Origin: VXRD01 sp965232265
GTDB lineage: Bacteria > Latescibacterota > UBA2968
Assembly: GCA_965232265.1 (NCBI GenBank)
Contig: CBDDPH010000002.1
Location: 3,472,001-3,536,000 of the forward strand
DNA: 64,000 bases
Direction of reading: 5' to 3'
The notes beneath the pieces are model-generated. The model saw only the letters and a list, made by a program, of their open reading frames with translations, did no database searches and was not told the origin of the DNA. Every line of letters begins with the position of its first letter. Positions within the stretch are counted from its first letter, which is position 1. This document shows positions 61,927-64,000 of the stretch, piece after piece. A program made the translations under genes and the position numbers.

Positions 61927-62388
61927 ATGCATATTCAGCGTGCTAAAACGCGCGACTTTTTGGAAATCGCAAAATTAGATCGCGAAGCATGGGCACAAAA
62001 CCGAAATTCTGAGTACATTCCCGATGGCGAACACGTCTGGCGATTGTGGACAGAACACGCACTGGTATTTTGTGCTTGGGAGCGCGAAAAACTGATCGGT
62101 GCTGTGCTGGCATTTCCCACGAGAACGGACAGACTTTATTGTCTGCACAAAGTATTTGTGGATCATCCCTTTCGCGGCAAAGGCATTGGTTCCGCTTTGT
62201 TCGACGCGATTTTAGCCGCCTGCGATCAAATCGGTGTGGATTGTTTTTTAACCGTAGATCCCGAAAATGAAAGTGCTATTTCCCTGTACGAAAAATGGGG
62301 ATTTAGCGAGAGAAACTTTGTGAAAGGTTATTATCGCGCCGCAGAAGACCGGTATGTACTGACGCGACGCTGCAAAACAAAGACCTGA
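61927..62388 (+). CDS. GNAT-family N-acetyltransferase
   Basis: The 153-residue protein has the acetyl-CoA-binding motif HPFRGKGIGSALFDAIL and the closing YEKWGFSERNFVKGYY. These match GNAT enzymes; the acceptor is unknown. It has an AGGAGT site. The 229-bp gap upstream shows nothing recognisable. Confidence 0.88.
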   Translation: MHIQRAKTRDFLEIAKLDREAWAQNRNSEYIPDGEHVWRLWTEHALVFCAWEREKLIGAVLAFPTRTDRLYCLHKVFVDHPFRGKGIGSALFDAILAACDQIGVDCFLTVDPENESAISLYEKWGFSERNFVKGYYRAAEDRYVLTRRCKTKT

Positions 62389-62429
62389 GATTATGTCTTT
62401 CGCCTCAATCTCAAAAGGAGCCACATAAA

Positions 62430-63275
62430 ATGGATCCCAAATGTCTCGATTATTGTCTGACAGAAGAAGAAGCGCGTAAATTCAAACGGGATGGCTACTT
62501 CATCGTTCCAGACGCCCTGCCACCCGACATGGTCAGCGATCTCGTCGTCGCAGTAGATCGCGTAGATAAAGAAGAACGCGCTCGAATGGGCAAAAGTGCC
62601 ACAGCGCGCATCAACCACTACGACTTCATAGGCAAGGACGACCACTTCTTGCCCTTGCTCGACTGGTACAAAACATTTCCCAAAGTGTGGGGCATCCTGG
62701 GCTGGCACATCCAGCTCTACCACACCCACATGACCGTGACACCCCCTGCAGAACCGCACAAAACACTCGAAAAAGACGGCCCCGGTCTCGGTTTCCACCA
62801 GGACAGCGGCCGCATCAATCAGGATTTTGACATGAATCCGCGCCCCATGATCTCCCTCAAAATCGGCTTTTTTCTCACCGACACAACCCAACCGGGCCGC
62901 GGCAATTTCTACGTCCTCCCCAAGAGCCAAACGCAAAACACATTTCCCGGAGAAAATCGCCAAGCGCCGCACAAAGACGCCATCCCGGTGCTCGTGCCTC
63001 CCGGATCCGCCGTATTTTTCGATCGTCGCTTATGGCACTCCGCCAGTACCAACTACTGGAAGGAACCCCGTCGCGTACTCTTCTATGGCTACTCCTACCG
63101 CTGGCTTCGTCCCCGTGACGACATGCAGGTAGAACACTACCTCGACCACTGCACACCCATCCAAAAACAACTCCTCGGCGTCAGCTACTCCGGCGGTCGC
63201 GGCTACACCTCACCCACACCCGAAGACGCGCCCCTCAAAACCTGGCTCGACGAACACGGGATCAGTGGTGAATAG
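62430..63275 (+). CDS. Phytanoyl-CoA dioxygenase (PhyH) family protein
   Basis: The 281-residue Fe/2-oxoglutarate oxygenase has an intact HxD in GFHQDSG near residues 122-124, FYVLPKSQTQN at the PGSH position, a distal His in LWHSASTN near 206 and Arg residues beyond. A strong AAAAGGAGCC site precedes the ATG. It is the third PhyH-like protein in the window, and unlike the one at 15782 it keeps the iron-binding carboxylate. Confidence 0.88.
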   Translation: MDPKCLDYCLTEEEARKFKRDGYFIVPDALPPDMVSDLVVAVDRVDKEERARMGKSATARINHYDFIGKDDHFLPLLDWYKTFPKVWGILGWHIQLYHTHMTVTPPAEPHKTLEKDGPGLGFHQDSGRINQDFDMNPRPMISLKIGFFLTDTTQPGRGNFYVLPKSQTQNTFPGENRQAPHKDAIPVLVPPGSAVFFDRRLWHSASTNYWKEPRRVLFYGYSYRWLRPRDDMQVEHYLDHCTPIQKQLLGVSYSGGRGYTSPTPEDAPLKTWLDEHGISGE

Positions 63276-63390
63276 TCACCAAAAATTTTTAAGTGCAATG
63301 CTGTGGATTCGAATAGGCAGGCAGGTTTGCATCAATCAAGTCGGTTATTGATCAACCGGCGGCACTGACATCACAATCTGGAGATGAGAG

Positions 63391-64000
63391 ATGGGCATAT
63401 CAGACAGACGCAAGTTGCCTATCGGCATTCAGACCTTCCGAAAAATTCGGGAGGAGAACTGCTACTATGTCGATAAAACGGCTCTCATTCAGCAACTGAT
63501 AGACGAAGGCACACACTACTTTCTATCGCGCCCGCGTCGGTTTGGCAAGAGCCTGTTTCTGGACACGCTGAAGGAACTGTTCGAGGGCAATGAACCGCTG
63601 TTTGAGGGGCTTCACATCCACGACCACTGGGACTGGTCTGTTCGCCATCCCGTTCTGCGCCTCGATTTTGGGAGCGGCAATTTCAAAGAGCCTGACTACT
63701 TGCAGGCAAATGTGATGGAGCAACTGGCCGCCATTGAAAACCGCTCTGGCGTGGTTGCAGAGGCCGTGACAGCACCGGGTCGTTTTGCCTCACTGATTGA
63801 GGCATTGCACGATTGTGCTGGACAGCGTGTTGTCGTTCTGGTTGATGAATACGACACGCCGATCATAGACGCGCTTGAGGTGCCAGAGGTCGCACGCGCC
63901 AACCGCGATTTTCTGCGGGGTCTGTATTCAACGATCAAGTCCAGTGATGCCTATATCAAATTCACATTCCTCACGGGCGTCAGCAAATTCTCCAAAGTCA
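63391..64000 (+). CDS. AAA-ATPase-like protein of the AAA-ATPase_like/PD-(D/E)XK family (3' end outside window)
   Basis: The open frame runs from an ATG at 63391 (TGGAGATGAG site) to the window edge. It begins RKLPIGIQTFRKIREENCYYVDKT and shows RPRRFGKSLF as a degenerate Walker A, and VVLVDEYDTPI as Walker B. This is the well-known large family with a C-terminal PD-(D/E)XK nuclease, common in accessory regions. The nuclease is not visible here. Confidence 0.85.
   Translation, partial: MGISDRRKLPIGIQTFRKIREENCYYVDKTALIQQLIDEGTHYFLSRPRRFGKSLFLDTLKELFEGNEPLFEGLHIHDHWDWSVRHPVLRLDFGSGNFKEPDYLQANVMEQLAAIENRSGVVAEAVTAPGRFASLIEALHDCAGQRVVVLVDEYDTPIIDALEVPEVARANRDFLRGLYSTIKSSDAYIKFTFLTGVSKFSKV

Overview
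The window looks like a chromosomal segment of an uncultured, Gram-negative-type bacterium. LpxH-like, Slt70-like and undecaprenyl-phosphate recycling genes and lipoprotein signals argue for a diderm envelope. The mix of phytanoyl-CoA-dioxygenase-like proteins, DUF6785-type membrane proteins, Gfo/Idh/MocA oxidoreductases, xylose-isomerase-like TIM barrels, PQQ-type beta-propellers and DUF6807 (PmoA) proteins recalls Poribacteria, Latescibacterota or Planctomycetota-like genomes. That placement is inference from gene content. No rRNA, tRNA or CRISPR array was recognised.

Layout. 1-6.2 kb: truncated PQQ propeller, PhyH oxygenase, DUF6785 transporter-like protein, purC and a TPR protein. 6.2-13.1 kb (minus): an apparent operon of a sugar nucleotidyltransferase, a UvrD-like helicase carrying a degenerate exonuclease insert, an LpxH-like hydrolase, and then glpK. 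13.4-15.7 kb: Slt70-like lytic transglycosylase. 15.8-23.1 kb: small-molecule/carbohydrate genes (PhyH with HxG instead of HxD, two epimerases, a beta-propeller hydrolase-like protein, an MDR dehydrogenase, a DUF6807 protein, an SDR). 23.3 kb: dxs. 25.2-31.9 kb: a defence-type island with an AAA ATPase + PIN nuclease pair, a small slippage-prone gene, a type IIG-like restriction-modification protein, an Mrr-like endonuclease and a DUF433 antitoxin. 31.9-37.8 kb: HAD phosphatase, TIM barrel, CehA/McbA-like hydrolase and a second DUF6785 protein. 37.8-40.4 kb: repeat-rich accessory stretch with a truncated HsdR-N gene, DUF2442, a response-regulator remnant, ogt and a RelE/HigA-type toxin-antitoxin pair. 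40.4-53.5 kb: oxidoreductases, phosphatases, uppP, two lipoproteins, two beta-lactamase-fold proteins, a DUF433/DUF5615 pair and a PQQ propeller. 53.6-60.2 kb: a tightly packed corrinoid methyl-transfer operon (UroD/MtaA-like methyltransferase, corrinoid protein, reductive activator, homocysteine methyltransferase-like protein) followed by an ADP-ribosylglycohydrolase and a DapA-family lyase. 60.2-64 kb: methyltransferase, TIM barrel, GNAT, PhyH, and the start of an AAA-ATPase-like/PD-(D/E)XK-type protein.

The spaces between genes hold several families of short repeats: multi-unit CATCTGCGTC blocks, AATCCTG blocks, CACGAAG blocks and REP-like palindromes. One repeat-like stretch is translated inside the helicase, one cluster truncates an HsdR-N gene, one overlaps a stop codon, and one is flanked by a 20-bp duplication that carries a promoter -35 box.

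The most promising candidates for undescribed biology are the AAA+PIN pair, the corrinoid methyl-transfer operon with its two-cluster activator, the HxG PhyH protein and the helicase with the inactive-looking DEDDh insert.
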